DNA of 64,000 nt from an uncultured Prevotella sp. (GCA_934272845.1 CAKQSF010000004.1:62001-126000), one strand, 5' to 3'; positions 27,183-35,981 are shown, counted from the stretch's first letter. A program made the numbers and translations. Notes: generated by a model from the sequence alone, not told the origin.

Positions 27183-28391
27183 ATGCAACGTATTATAAGA
27201 ACTATACTGGCTCTGTTGGTGTGCTGCGCTTTCGTGTGCGCTGCACAGGCAAAGCAGTTTACACTCGTTATAGATGCCGGTCATGGCGGTCATGATGCTG
27301 GTGCGATAGGCACATTTTCAAAAGAGAAGGACATAAATCTGCGCACGGCATTGGCATTCGGAGGTTACGTAGAACGTAACTGTCCAGATGTAAAGGTGAT
27401 ATACACACGTAAGAGTGACGTCTTCGTAACGTTACATGGTCGTGCAGATATAGCAAACAAGGCTAAGGCAGACCTATTCATAAGCATACACACCAACTCC
27501 CTGCCTGGTGGTAAAACCGCGCGAGGGCTGGAAACATATACCCTAGGAATGCACCGTGCAGCGGATAACTTCGATATAGCGAAGCGAGAGAATAGCGTAA
27601 TTCTCGTAGAAAAAGATTATGAGGAACGTTATCAGGGCTTTAACCCAAATTCCGAGGAGAGTTATATCATCTTCGAACTGATGCAGGATAAGAATATGCA
27701 TAAGTCCGTAGAACTCGCTAAACTGGTGCAACAGAATGTCTGCGCAGAGGCGTTACGCCCAAACAAAGGCGTGAAGCAGGCGGGGTTCCTAGTACTGAGA
27801 GAAACAGGAATGCCTAGTTGTCTGATTGAATTAGGCTTTATCTCTACCCCAGACGAGGAGCGTTTGCTCAATGATGACGCACAGGTGGACAACATAGCAA
27901 GAGGCATCTATCAGGCATTCTATGCATATAGAGCAAAGTATGACGCCACGGCACGTCCGCCATACATAGCACGCAGTCGGCAGGAAGGCAACATTCCTAA
28001 CATCGTGCCACCGGCACCTGCAACAAGAAGCACAGAAGAAACTGCCGCACCAGCCAAGGAACCAGAGAAAAAAGTAGAGCCACAGAAGGCAGAAGTGGTG
28101 AAGACCGTAACAGAAACAGACGGCAAACCTGTGTTTAAACTGCAGATATTCGTGGCAGAGAAGGTATTGCGCTCCAATGATTCACGCTTTAAAGGCGAGA
28201 AGGATGCACAATATTATAAAGAGAACGGCATGGTAAAATATACCATAGGTGCCTCTGCCAACTACAACGAGATATATAAACTGCGTAAGGAATTGATAAA
28301 TAAGTTCCCCGATTGTTTCATCATTGCCTTCAAGAATGGCGAGAAAATGAACATCAATGAGGCAATACGCGAGTTTAAAACGAATAAGTAA
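27183..28391 (+). CDS. N-acetylmuramoyl-L-alanine amidase (Amidase_3)
   Basis: A 402-residue exported enzyme that cuts the amide bond between muramic acid and the stem peptide. It has a signal peptide (cut near residue 22) and an Amidase_3 zinc domain (about 26-235): DAGHGGHDAG (His34), Glu48, SIHTN (His103) and catalytic Glu216 in CLIELGF. After a Pro/Glu/Lys linker there is a C-terminal domain (about 315-395) that resembles SPOR-like peptidoglycan-binding modules. The MCE gene follows after a dispersed element. Confidence 0.92.
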   Translation: MQRIIRTILALLVCCAFVCAAQAKQFTLVIDAGHGGHDAGAIGTFSKEKDINLRTALAFGGYVERNCPDVKVIYTRKSDVFVTLHGRADIANKAKADLFISIHTNSLPGGKTARGLETYTLGMHRAADNFDIAKRENSVILVEKDYEERYQGFNPNSEESYIIFELMQDKNMHKSVELAKLVQQNVCAEALRPNKGVKQAGFLVLRETGMPSCLIELGFISTPDEERLLNDDAQVDNIARGIYQAFYAYRAKYDATARPPYIARSRQEGNIPNIVPPAPATRSTEETAAPAKEPEKKVEPQKAEVVKTVTETDGKPVFKLQIFVAEKVLRSNDSRFKGEKDAQYYKENGMVKYTIGASANYNEIYKLRKELINKFPDCFIIAFKNGEKMNINEAIREFKTNK

Positions 28392-28412
28392 AAACGGCAT
28401 GCAAGGGGCGTA

Positions 28413-28610
28413 AGTAATGTTGAAAAAATAACTTTCGCAGTTTTTATCTTAGATTGCTGAGATATTTTGGGGATATGAAGAAGGAGCGATGCGGGCATCG
28501 TGACTGATGAATAGCCACAAAATAGCCAGCAAGATAAGATAAAAAATGCGTAAGAAAACATTACTCTAACAATATAAAAAGAATGAATAAGTTATTTTTT
28601 TAACATTACT
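28413..28610. repeat. Dispersed element family 1, copy 2
   Basis: 198 bases with 21-base terminal inverted repeats (AGTAATGTTGAAAAAATAAC; one mismatch). It is nearly identical to 35982-36177. The central hairpin is CGATG-CGGG-CATCG. It lies between the amidase and MCE genes. Confidence 0.9.
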
Positions 28611-28640
28611 AATGCTCAAGAAAAGCAAAAAGTCAAGAAG

Positions 28641-29546
28641 ATGAAAACATATTTTACAAAAGAAGTAAAGATAGCCATTGTAGCCATAGTGGGGCTTGTG
28701 GCACTGTTCTTCGGAATGAATTTCCTCAAGGGATTGTCGCTCTTCAGTAGTGACAACACATATTATATGTCGTTCCCCGACGTAAAAGGGCTGGCAAAGT
28801 CTACCGCCATCTATGCTGACGGCTATAAGGTAGGTACAGTGACCAATATAAACTACGACTATGAAAAGTCTGGAAACATCACCGTAGAGGTAGCGCTCGA
28901 CAAAAACTTGCGTGTACCAGCCGGTTCAACGGCTATGATAGAGACCGACCTCATGGGCAATATGAAGGTGTCGCTGTTGCTTGCCACAAATCCTCGTGAA
29001 CGTATAAATCCTGGTGAGGTGATACCTGGAGTAGAAGAAAGTGGACTGATGAGCGGAGTGTCAGAGATGATGCCGCAGGTGCAGGCTATGCTTCCTAAAC
29101 TTGATAGCATCGTGACCTCGCTCAACACACTATTGGCTGACCCAGCGATAGCAAACATGTTGCACAACGTGGAGGATATGTCAGCAAACCTAAAGAAGTC
29201 AACAGCAGAACTCAACATGATGATGGTAGGAGTCAACAAAACCCTACCTGGAGTTATGCAGCACGCCAGCAACACACTCGCCAATACCGAGGTGCTTACA
29301 GACAACCTTACGCAGATAGACCTGCAGGGCACTATGGCTAAGGTGAACCGCACACTCGACAACGTGGAGCAGTTGACAAAGACGCTTAATAGCAACGAAG
29401 GCTCACTCGGACTGTTGATGCACGACAATACGCTGTACAACAATCTCAATAGCGTTGTGGGTAATGCAGACTCTCTCGTGATAGACCTCAAAGCACACCC
29501 CAAGCGCTATGTACACTTCTCTGTGTTTGGAAAGAAAGATAAATAA
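28641..29546 (+). CDS. MlaD/MCE-family lipid-transport protein
   Basis: A 301-residue protein with one N-terminal membrane helix (about 9-30, IAIVAIVGLVALFFGMNFL) followed by an MCE/MlaD domain (about 38-115, FPDVKGLAKSTAIYADGYKV, then GSTAMIETDLMGNMKVSLLL) and a long helical C-terminal part. Such proteins form hexameric periplasmic rings that move phospholipids between membranes with an ABC transporter. The ATPase and permease are not adjacent here. Confidence 0.88.
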   Translation: MKTYFTKEVKIAIVAIVGLVALFFGMNFLKGLSLFSSDNTYYMSFPDVKGLAKSTAIYADGYKVGTVTNINYDYEKSGNITVEVALDKNLRVPAGSTAMIETDLMGNMKVSLLLATNPRERINPGEVIPGVEESGLMSGVSEMMPQVQAMLPKLDSIVTSLNTLLADPAIANMLHNVEDMSANLKKSTAELNMMMVGVNKTLPGVMQHASNTLANTEVLTDNLTQIDLQGTMAKVNRTLDNVEQLTKTLNSNEGSLGLLMHDNTLYNNLNSVVGNADSLVIDLKAHPKRYVHFSVFGKKDK

Positions 29547-29570
29547 TAACGAATATACACTACACGCATT

Positions 29571-31004
29571 TTGCTACAAGATACCAAGTCACTCTGGACG
29601 TCATGCCAGAAATACATTCATGAGAACGTAACGGTCGAAGATTACGAGCGACTGTTCTCGCATGTCACGTTGCAAGCCTATAAAGTTGCAACGAAGACAC
29701 TAGTATTGGCAGTGCCCAGTTCGTATATATGCGAAGAGATAGAAAAAAGATATCTTAACGTGATGCGTGTGGCAATCTTCAATACCTTTGGCAGGATAAA
29801 CCTTGACTGGTACATAAAGGTGGTGGAAGACCAGCCCAGCGGCAAGGGAAAAGCGTTGATTGTTGATGGTAGCGAGAACACTGCCGACATGGCAGCCAAT
29901 ACTGATGCCACTGCGCATGCAGGAGTAGAAGCGCCAGGAACAGGCAAAGTAACGGGGCTACCACAAATAGATTCGCATCTCGATGCACGACAAACATTCA
30001 GCACCTTTATCGAGGGCAATAGCAATAAACTGTCGCGCTCCGTCGGACTGTCAATTGCCGAGCACCCACAGGGCACACAGTTCAACCCAATGTTCATCTT
30101 CGGCCCCTCAGGATGTGGCAAGACCCACCTTGTCAATGCCATAGGAAACCACTGCAAGAAGATGTATCGCGAGAAACGAGTGCTATATGTCAGTGCAAGA
30201 ACCTTTCAGGTGCAGTTCAGTAATGCCACAAAAGAAGGTAAGATAAACGACTTCATTGGCTTCTATCAGACAATAGATATGCTCATCGTTGACGACGTGC
30301 AGGAGTGGATATCAGCCAAGGGTACGCAAGACACCTTTTTCCATATCTTCAACCACCTCTTCCGCAACGGCAGGCGCATAATACTTATCAGCGACCGCCC
30401 ACCAGTAGAACTGGAAGGCATGAACAAACGTTTGCTCACGCGTTTCTCCTGCGGTCTGCTCGCAGAGATGGAAAAGCCAAACGAGCAGTTGTGCGTGGAT
30501 ATACTAAAGAAGAAAATAGCACGCGACGGACTTAAGGTGCCCGAGGAAGTGGTACGCTACATAGCACAGAAGGCAAACGGCTCAGTGCGCGACCTAGAAG
30601 GAGTTATCAACTCGCTCCTTGCCTACAGTATTGTGTATAACTGCAGTATAGATATGCGCTTGGTGGAGCGCGTAGTGCAACGTGCGGTGAAGACAGACGG
30701 AATACCGATAACCGTAGACGATATACTCGACAGAGTATGTCGCCATTACGAGGTGACACCAAACTCGGTAAAGGGACGTTCACGCAAACGAGAGTTTATC
30801 ATTCCGCGCCAACTCACCATGTATCTGGCAAAGAAATACACTAACATCCCAGCATCGAGAATAGGACGCATGATAGGCTCAAGAGACCATAGCACGGTGC
30901 TGCACAGCATAGATATAATGGAGAAGAAGATCAAGAAAGACAAGGAGTTCGCGGCAGAAGTAGAGCGCATAGTAAAGGCGATGGACCTAAAAGCAGCCGG
31001 CTGA
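29571..31004 (+). CDS. dnaA: Chromosomal replication initiator DnaA
   Basis: A 477-residue protein that binds DnaA boxes and opens the origin. It has the domain I start KSLWTSCQKYIHENV, a variable linker (about 88-140), an AAA+ domain with Walker A GPSGCGKTH (178-186) and Walker B LIVDDVQ, and a C-terminal DNA-binding domain with SRDHSTVLHS. The start is TTG at 29571: the frame is open only back to a stop at 29547 and no suitable ATG exists before domain I. I saw no cluster of TTATNCACA boxes nearby, so the origin need not be here. Confidence 0.95.
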   Translation: MLQDTKSLWTSCQKYIHENVTVEDYERLFSHVTLQAYKVATKTLVLAVPSSYICEEIEKRYLNVMRVAIFNTFGRINLDWYIKVVEDQPSGKGKALIVDGSENTADMAANTDATAHAGVEAPGTGKVTGLPQIDSHLDARQTFSTFIEGNSNKLSRSVGLSIAEHPQGTQFNPMFIFGPSGCGKTHLVNAIGNHCKKMYREKRVLYVSARTFQVQFSNATKEGKINDFIGFYQTIDMLIVDDVQEWISAKGTQDTFFHIFNHLFRNGRRIILISDRPPVELEGMNKRLLTRFSCGLLAEMEKPNEQLCVDILKKKIARDGLKVPEEVVRYIAQKANGSVRDLEGVINSLLAYSIVYNCSIDMRLVERVVQRAVKTDGIPITVDDILDRVCRHYEVTPNSVKGRSRKREFIIPRQLTMYLAKKYTNIPASRIGRMIGSRDHSTVLHSIDIMEKKIKKDKEFAAEVERIVKAMDLKAAG

Positions 31005-31183
31005 GACAATGCAATAGAGTAGGAAGGAGAAAATGCCTGTTTCCAAAATTTACCATTTTTGAGATAAAAATTATAAATGAGCGCAATGCATTGAAAATAA
31101 GGAAGATATGTAATAGTCTTCCGAGAATTATGAAAATACGATGTAATTAAGCCCAAATAACAAAGTAATCAGGGCTTAATCAC

Positions 31184-31230
31184 ACAGTAAAAGGGGCTTA
31201 ATCACAGCGTGATTAAGCCCCTTTTACTGT
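31184..31230 (+). terminator. Perfect 22-pair hairpin after dnaA
   Basis: ACAGTAAAAGGGGCTTAATCAC at 31184-31205 pairs exactly with 31209-31230 around a 3-base loop. It lies 180 bases after dnaA. A related half-copy (AGGGCTTAATCAC) precedes it. Confidence 0.75.
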
Positions 31231-31297
31231 ATTTCCCAAATTTACCATTTTCCTACTATACATTGCCTCGCCTTGTATTATTAACGCGTTGGAGGAA

Positions 31298-31495
31298 TTA
31301 GCGGGCAGAAAGCCCAAACCATACGTAGCCCAGTGACATCGCTCCGAGAATATGTGTTATAGATAATGCGCCCTGTAAGGACAGCAGTTTATCTATATAA
31401 GATAGGATAAGAACTTTTGCACATACAGGGCGCATGGCGTAAAATGTACCATCAGTCCACAGGGCGATGCACAGGACTATGTACTTATCGGGCAT
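31298..31495 (-). CDS. Doubtful 65-residue hydrophobic reading frame
   Basis: MPDKYIVLCIALWTDG to the end YVWFGLSAR: its composition is more protein-like than other spurious frames in the gap. The same DNA contains a 12-base inverted repeat (ATGCGCCCTGTA with TACAGGGCGCAT, about 31365-31434), which argues for a structured non-coding sequence instead. There is no promoter or ribosome binding site. Reported as a candidate only. Confidence 0.2.
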   Translation of the reverse strand: MPDKYIVLCIALWTDGTFYAMRPVCAKVLILSYIDKLLSLQGALSITHILGAMSLGYVWFGLSAR

Positions 31496-31577
31496 CTTGC
31501 TAAGGCAAGCAGCAAAGCCGAGCGATAGTCAGCACCTACTGCAGAATAGTTACGAGAGAGTGTAACAATCCTGCGGT

Positions 31578-31885
31578 AATTTAAGGGTGATTATGGGCTA
31601 AGCATAGACAGAGTTAGCCTGGAAGGCTATACTGTTAGTAACCGTGGGTGCAGCCTACGGATAAGATGGCGTGTAGGAGCATCTGCCTGGAGGGCAGTAC
31701 ATAATCAGCAGCGTACTGCCTTCCAGGCAGCAAACAATGTTTTGCGCCTAACAACCGTAGGCTGCGCCCACGGTTACTAACGGTATTGGCTTCCAGCCAA
31801 AGAAAATCTAACATTGCCATGGTGAGAAAGCGTGTACGTAAGTGAATAATCTAGTTAGACGTAATCATCACTGAATAGTTACTAG
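31578..31885. repeat. Multi-stem dispersed element, copy 2
   Basis: Same order of stems as 10602-10895. The main stem is 27 pairs, 31634-31660 with 31755-31781 (one G-U); the inner stem is 18 pairs, 31683-31700 with 31713-31730 (one G-U). Several base changes relative to copy 1 preserve pairing. Short direct repeats (GAATAGTTACNAGAGAGT) flank it near 31545 and 31873. Nothing else was recognised in the 31496-31960 stretch. Confidence 0.85.
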
Positions 31886-31960
31886 AGAGTTTATTAAAGC
31901 AAAAAAATACTAAAATACAGCACAAATGTTAACGTAAAACTGCAAAATGTGAAAAAGAAG

Positions 31961-31992
31961 TTGGATATTTCATAATTTTTTTGTAACTTTGC
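31961..31992 (+). promoter_or_regulatory. Promoter of the M23 peptidase gene
   Basis: TTG at 31961-31963 and TAACTTTGC at 31984-31992, 20 bases apart; the leader is about 85 bases. Confidence 0.72.
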
Positions 31993-32081
31993 ATTGATTT
32001 CGTGTTAAACAAATGTTTCGGAAACGCCTAGCATTGTGATGGAGGCTTGGAACAATCAAAAATAAAAGGAGATACTAACCA

Positions 32082-33044
32082 ATGAGTCTGAAAAAGATAC
32101 ATGTACTATTTACAATCGCGTTGTTAACCCTTATTGCTGTGCCTTCGATGGCTCAGGATTTGCTTGCCAAACAGGCGCCGGTAGACAGACGCATGAAAAT
32201 GGTGGACACACTGATGCTCCGCCCAGCAATGGAGAACGAAGAAGCGGCACTTACCGCAAATGCTCTCTATGAAGAATGGAATAACAAATATGCTCATAAA
32301 GCAACTGAGTTGCCTGACTCTTTCCGCATAAACTTAAAACACTTCTGTATGCCTACAACAAGCAGAGTGGTGACAAGTAACTTCGGCGCACGCTGGGGTA
32401 GGGCACATAAAGGACTTGACATTAAGGTCTACATAGGCGATACAATCCGCGCTGCATTCTCAGGAAAGGTGCGCATCGTTAATTATGAGGCTGCAGGATA
32501 TGGTAAGTACGTGGTGATAAGACACCACAACGGACTGGAAACTATATATGGTCACATGAGTGACTGGCTCGTAAAGGAAAACGAGAACGTGAAGGCTGGA
32601 CAGCCTATAGGATTGGGTGGCAATACTGGTCGAAGCACAGGTTCACACCTTCACTTTGAAACACGTCTCTGTGGCGTAGCATTGAACCCCGCTCTTATGT
32701 TCGACTTCCGTAATCAGGACGTGGTAGACGATTACTATATGTTCCGTAAAGATCGCTATGAGCGTGAAGGACTTGCTGCTAATGCTGTCAGAGGTAAAAT
32801 CGGAAACGGTGGTTATGTGGCTTCTGACGTAAGAGGAGAAACTTATGGCGGAGGAAAGACTGTACAGCAGGCAAGAAAAATGGAAGAGGGAAATATAGAG
32901 AAACGTTATCATAAGGTGGCTGCAGGAGAAACTCTCTACAGCATCGCTAAACGTAGAAAGGTTACAGTTGACGATCTCTGCCGACTTAACCATCTCACAC
33001 GTGACATCAAGGTGCGCCCTGGTCAGTTGCTGAGATACTCATAA
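32082..33044 (+). CDS. M23 peptidoglycan endopeptidase with LysM
   Basis: A 320-residue exported protein. A signal peptide (cut near SMAQ, residue 25) is followed by a helical stretch, then an M23 (lysostaphin-type) metallopeptidase domain (about 92-210) with zinc ligands in HKGLD (His109, Asp113) and HLHFE (His189, His191), and a C-terminal LysM (about 274-319, YHKVAAGETLYSIAKRRKV). It should cut peptide cross-links in the wall or, if complexed, activate another hydrolase. All four key residues are present. Confidence 0.92.
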   Translation: MSLKKIHVLFTIALLTLIAVPSMAQDLLAKQAPVDRRMKMVDTLMLRPAMENEEAALTANALYEEWNNKYAHKATELPDSFRINLKHFCMPTTSRVVTSNFGARWGRAHKGLDIKVYIGDTIRAAFSGKVRIVNYEAAGYGKYVVIRHHNGLETIYGHMSDWLVKENENVKAGQPIGLGGNTGRSTGSHLHFETRLCGVALNPALMFDFRNQDVVDDYYMFRKDRYEREGLAANAVRGKIGNGGYVASDVRGETYGGGKTVQQARKMEEGNIEKRYHKVAAGETLYSIAKRRKVTVDDLCRLNHLTRDIKVRPGQLLRYS

Positions 33045-33080
33045 AGATACTTCATAAGACAAACAACCAATAAAGAAATG

Positions 33081-33124
33081 AAAGAAGCGGAAGGAATGAT
33101 GAATAGTCATACTTTTCGCTTCTT
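33081..33124 (+). terminator. Probable terminator after the M23 gene
   Basis: AAGAAGCG pairs with CGCTTCTT around an interior partly pairing segment, followed by T-rich DNA. The gene for the kinase-like regulator starts just after, so it may have its own promoter, which I did not find. Confidence 0.5.
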
Positions 33125-33136
33125 CTGCTTTTACAC

Positions 33137-34207
33137 ATGTTTCCTATTCTGACAATAACAGGTTCTGACAGCACTGGCGGCTCAGGCATACAGGCGGACA
33201 TACGTACTATTACGGCATTGGGAGGACATCCCTTGACTGCCATAACATCGGTAACAGTACAGGACAGCAACGGCATACGCAGAATACACAACCTGCCATT
33301 CGACTTGGTAACAGATCAGGTACGCTCCGTGATGCAGGAGACGCATCCCTTGGCGGTGAAAGTAGGACTCGTACGTGACGTGGAGACCATTAAAGCACTG
33401 CGCAATGACATCATTGCGTGTCGCAGTATTGTGTGTGACCCTGGCTTCCTCTCATCACATGGTACACAACTGGTACCTGATGAGGCTGTGGAGGCTGTCA
33501 AGCAATTTCTTGTTCCAGAGGCTGCGCTACTTTTGTTACGCTGCAACGAAGCCGAGAGACTTGTGGGATACACAGTGGCCACAGACGATGATATGCTGAA
33601 AGCAGCACGCGAACTTATGGCTATGGGAGCAAAGGCAGTACTGCTAAGAGGTGGAAGGCAGACCGACGGAATGCTGACAGCACTATTGGCGACAACGAAC
33701 GAGCATACGTTTTATACCTCACGCAACACTGACGGATGGCAGAGACATGGAGTAGGAGGAGCACTGTCAACTGCGATAACGACACGATTAGCGTTCGGAG
33801 ACGACCTGAAGACAGCGATAAAGAGGGCACATGACTATATGCACCGGCTCGTAACGTATTCTGTAACAGCACGCACTAAGGGAGAAAGACCTGCTGATTT
33901 GTATAATAAGTTTATGTCGTTGCTGGCGCAAAACTATCGCTACGAACACGGAGTGGCGTTTTATGCTGATGCTTTGGCTATCAGCACACGTTATCTTTCG
34001 CAGATAACAGAGAAAGTAATGAGCCGCACACCGAAGCAAATAATAGCCGACTACCTAATGCAGGAAGCACGCGCTATGCTCGAAACATCAACACTCACCA
34101 TACAGGAGGTGGCAGACAAATTAGGATTCCTGTCGCAGTCACAGTTCTCTAACTTCTTCCATTTTCAACAAAAATGCACACCTAAGGAATACAGAGAAAA
34201 GAAATAA
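33137..34207 (+). CDS. ThiD/PdxK-like kinase domain fused to an AraC-type regulator
   Basis: 356 residues. Residues 1-240 look like hydroxymethylpyrimidine/pyridoxal kinase of the ribokinase superfamily: GSDSTGGSGIQADIRTITAL (9-28) and DPGFLSSHGTQLV (101-113) match the substrate loops of real ThiD. The GTGC motif that closes the active site (209-212 in the ThiD at 57.8 kb) is here GVGG (205-208), so kinase activity is doubtful. Residues 255-356 are an AraC-type DNA-binding domain with two helix-turn-helices (about 276-296 and 319-345, TIQEVADKLGFLSQSQFSNF). The gene sits directly upstream of pdxST. My inference is a vitamer-sensing transcription factor for B6 genes; HMP as ligand is the alternative. 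Confidence 0.85.
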   Translation: MFPILTITGSDSTGGSGIQADIRTITALGGHPLTAITSVTVQDSNGIRRIHNLPFDLVTDQVRSVMQETHPLAVKVGLVRDVETIKALRNDIIACRSIVCDPGFLSSHGTQLVPDEAVEAVKQFLVPEAALLLLRCNEAERLVGYTVATDDDMLKAARELMAMGAKAVLLRGGRQTDGMLTALLATTNEHTFYTSRNTDGWQRHGVGGALSTAITTRLAFGDDLKTAIKRAHDYMHRLVTYSVTARTKGERPADLYNKFMSLLAQNYRYEHGVAFYADALAISTRYLSQITEKVMSRTPKQIIADYLMQEARAMLETSTLTIQEVADKLGFLSQSQFSNFFHFQQKCTPKEYREKK

Positions 34208-34250
34208 GTTTATATTTTAGGAACAGTATTTTATAAAATAGGAACATATC

Positions 34251-34283
34251 TTTGCATGGTTCTATATTTGTTCGTACTTTTGC
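34251..34283 (+). promoter_or_regulatory. pdxST promoter
   Basis: TTTG at 34251-34254 and TACTTTTGC at 34275-34283, 20 bases apart. The TTTG is itself part of a second -7-like TATCTTTGC (34247-34255), so two overlapping promoters are possible. Transcripts from the downstream one would begin at the edge of the dispersed element at 34291. Confidence 0.65.
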
Positions 34284-34290
34284 AGGCGTA

Positions 34291-34486
34291 AGTGACGGTG
34301 AAAAAATAAATTGGTATAATTTATGTCATAGATTTTTGAGATAGTTTGGAGACATGAAGATGGAACAATGCGAGCATTGTGACTGATGAATGGCTCCAAA
34401 ATATCCAAAAAGATGTGACAAGACAACTTTATCTTAGACATTATTTACCTCGTTAAATTGTACCAAGTTATTTTTTTACCGTCACT
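34291..34486. repeat. Dispersed element family 1, copy 3 (pdxS leader)
   Basis: 196 bases with 26-base terminal inverted repeats starting AGTGACGGTGAAAAAATAAA (two mismatches). The ends differ from the AGTAAT copies, but the centre ATGAAGATGGAACAATG...GACTGATGAATGGC is shared. The central hairpin is CAATG-CGAG-CATTG, a compensated change from CGATG-CGAG-CATCG. It occupies nearly the whole untranslated leader of pdxS. Confidence 0.88.
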
Positions 34487-34516
34487 AAATAGTAAAACAA
34501 ATAAATAAAGAAAACG

Positions 34517-35389
34517 ATGGAAGATAGAACAACCCTTAACCGTAACCTGGCACAGATGCTGAAGGGCGGAGTTATCATGGACGTTACAACACCTGAACAG
34601 GCACGCATAGCAGAGGCTGCTGGTGCTTGCGCAGTAATGGCATTAGAGCGTATTCCTGCTGACATACGTGCTGCAGGAGGCGTAAGCCGTATGAGCGATC
34701 CTAAGATGATTAAGGGAATTCAGGAAGCAGTGAGCATTCCTGTAATGGCAAAGTGCCGTATAGGTCATTTCGTTGAGGCTCAGATTCTTGAGGCTATAGA
34801 GATTGACTACATTGACGAGAGTGAGGTACTGTCACCTGCTGACGATGTTTACCACATCAACAAGCGTGAGTTTAAGGTTCCGTTCGTATGCGGAGCGAAA
34901 GACCTTGGCGAGGCATTGCGCCGCATCAACGAGGGTGCTACGATGATTCGTACCAAGGGAGAACCAGGAACTGGTGACGTAATACAGGCTGTTCGCCACA
35001 TGCGCATGATGCAGAGCGAGATGCGCCGACTTGTTTCTATGTCAGAAGATGAACTCTATGAGGCAGCAAAGCAGTTGCGCGTGCCTTACGACCTCGTTAA
35101 GTACGTTCACGAGAACGGTAAACTTCCTGTTGTTAACTTTGCTGCTGGTGGCGTTGCTACACCTGCTGACGCTGCGCTGATGATGCAACTTGGCGCTGAG
35201 GGCGTATTCGTAGGAAGCGGCATATTCAAGAGCGGTAACCCAGAGAAACGTGCACAGGCTATCGTGAAGGCTGTGACAAACTATCAGAATCCTAAGATTA
35301 TAGCAGAACTTTCTGAAGACCTCGGTGAGGCTATGGTAGGCATCAACGAGAGCGAAATAGAACTGCTCATGGCAGAGAGAGGCAAGTAA
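34517..35389 (+). CDS. pdxS: Pyridoxal 5'-phosphate synthase subunit PdxS
   Basis: A 290-residue TIM-barrel subunit that makes PLP from ribose 5-phosphate, glyceraldehyde 3-phosphate and ammonia. Motifs include [20 protein letters not shown], the Schiff-base lysine in [10 protein letters not shown], and [19 protein letters not shown]. Length is typical. Its stop overlaps the pdxT start (TAATG), indicating coupled translation. Confidence 0.98.
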   Translation: MEDRTTLNRNLAQMLKGGVIMDVTTPEQARIAEAAGACAVMALERIPADIRAAGGVSRMSDPKMIKGIQEAVSIPVMAKCRIGHFVEAQILEAIEIDYIDESEVLSPADDVYHINKREFKVPFVCGAKDLGEALRRINEGATMIRTKGEPGTGDVIQAVRHMRMMQSEMRRLVSMSEDELYEAAKQLRVPYDLVKYVHENGKLPVVNFAAGGVATPADAALMMQLGAEGVFVGSGIFKSGNPEKRAQAIVKAVTNYQNPKIIAELSEDLGEAMVGINESEIELLMAERGK

Positions 35390-35973
35390 TGAAAAGAGTT
35401 GCTATACTTGCTCTGCAAGGAGCGTTTGCTGAACACGAGCAGATGTTGCACCGCTTAGGAGCGGAAACCATGCAGATACGTAACCTTGCCGACTGGAATG
35501 AGTTTCTTGGCGAGGCTGGATTGGCAGGCGACTTCAAAGGGCTCGGATTGATAATACCTGGTGGTGAGAGCACTGCCATGATGCGTATAATGCGCGATGA
35601 GGCTCTCTTTGACCCCTTGCAGAAAGCCATCCGTGCAGGACTGCCAGTCTTTGGCACTTGTGCCGGACTGATATTGCTCGACAAGGTACACCTCGACACG
35701 ATGAACATCACTGCACTGCGCAATGCTTACGGACGCCAATTGGGTAGTTTCTACACCGAAGCGGAGTTTAAGGGCATTGACTCTAAGGTGCCAATGACAT
35801 TCATTCGTGCGCCATACATAAGTGAAGTGGGAGAGGGCGTTGATGTACTCGCCACGGTAGACGGACGTATCATTGCGGCACGTCAGGGCAACCAACTCGT
35901 GACTGCGTTCCATCCAGAACTGAATGAAGACACACGTGTACACGAATACTTCCTTAGTTTCGTGACAGAATAA
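35389..35973 (+). CDS. pdxT: Pyridoxal 5'-phosphate synthase glutaminase PdxT
   Basis: A 194-residue class I glutamine amidotransferase that supplies ammonia to PdxS. It has IIPGGESTAMMRIM, the nucleophile Cys in FGTCAGLILL, and the His/Glu pair in AFHPELNED. It overlaps pdxS by one base. Confidence 0.97.
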   Translation: MKRVAILALQGAFAEHEQMLHRLGAETMQIRNLADWNEFLGEAGLAGDFKGLGLIIPGGESTAMMRIMRDEALFDPLQKAIRAGLPVFGTCAGLILLDKVHLDTMNITALRNAYGRQLGSFYTEAEFKGIDSKVPMTFIRAPYISEVGEGVDVLATVDGRIIAARQGNQLVTAFHPELNEDTRVHEYFLSFVTE

Positions 35974-35981
35974 ATACTTTA

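Noticed and set aside
31005..32081. Replication origin next to dnaA
   Set aside because: No cluster of TTATNCACA boxes or AT-rich unwinding repeats was recognised; the gap is explained by a terminator, a dispersed element and a promoter.
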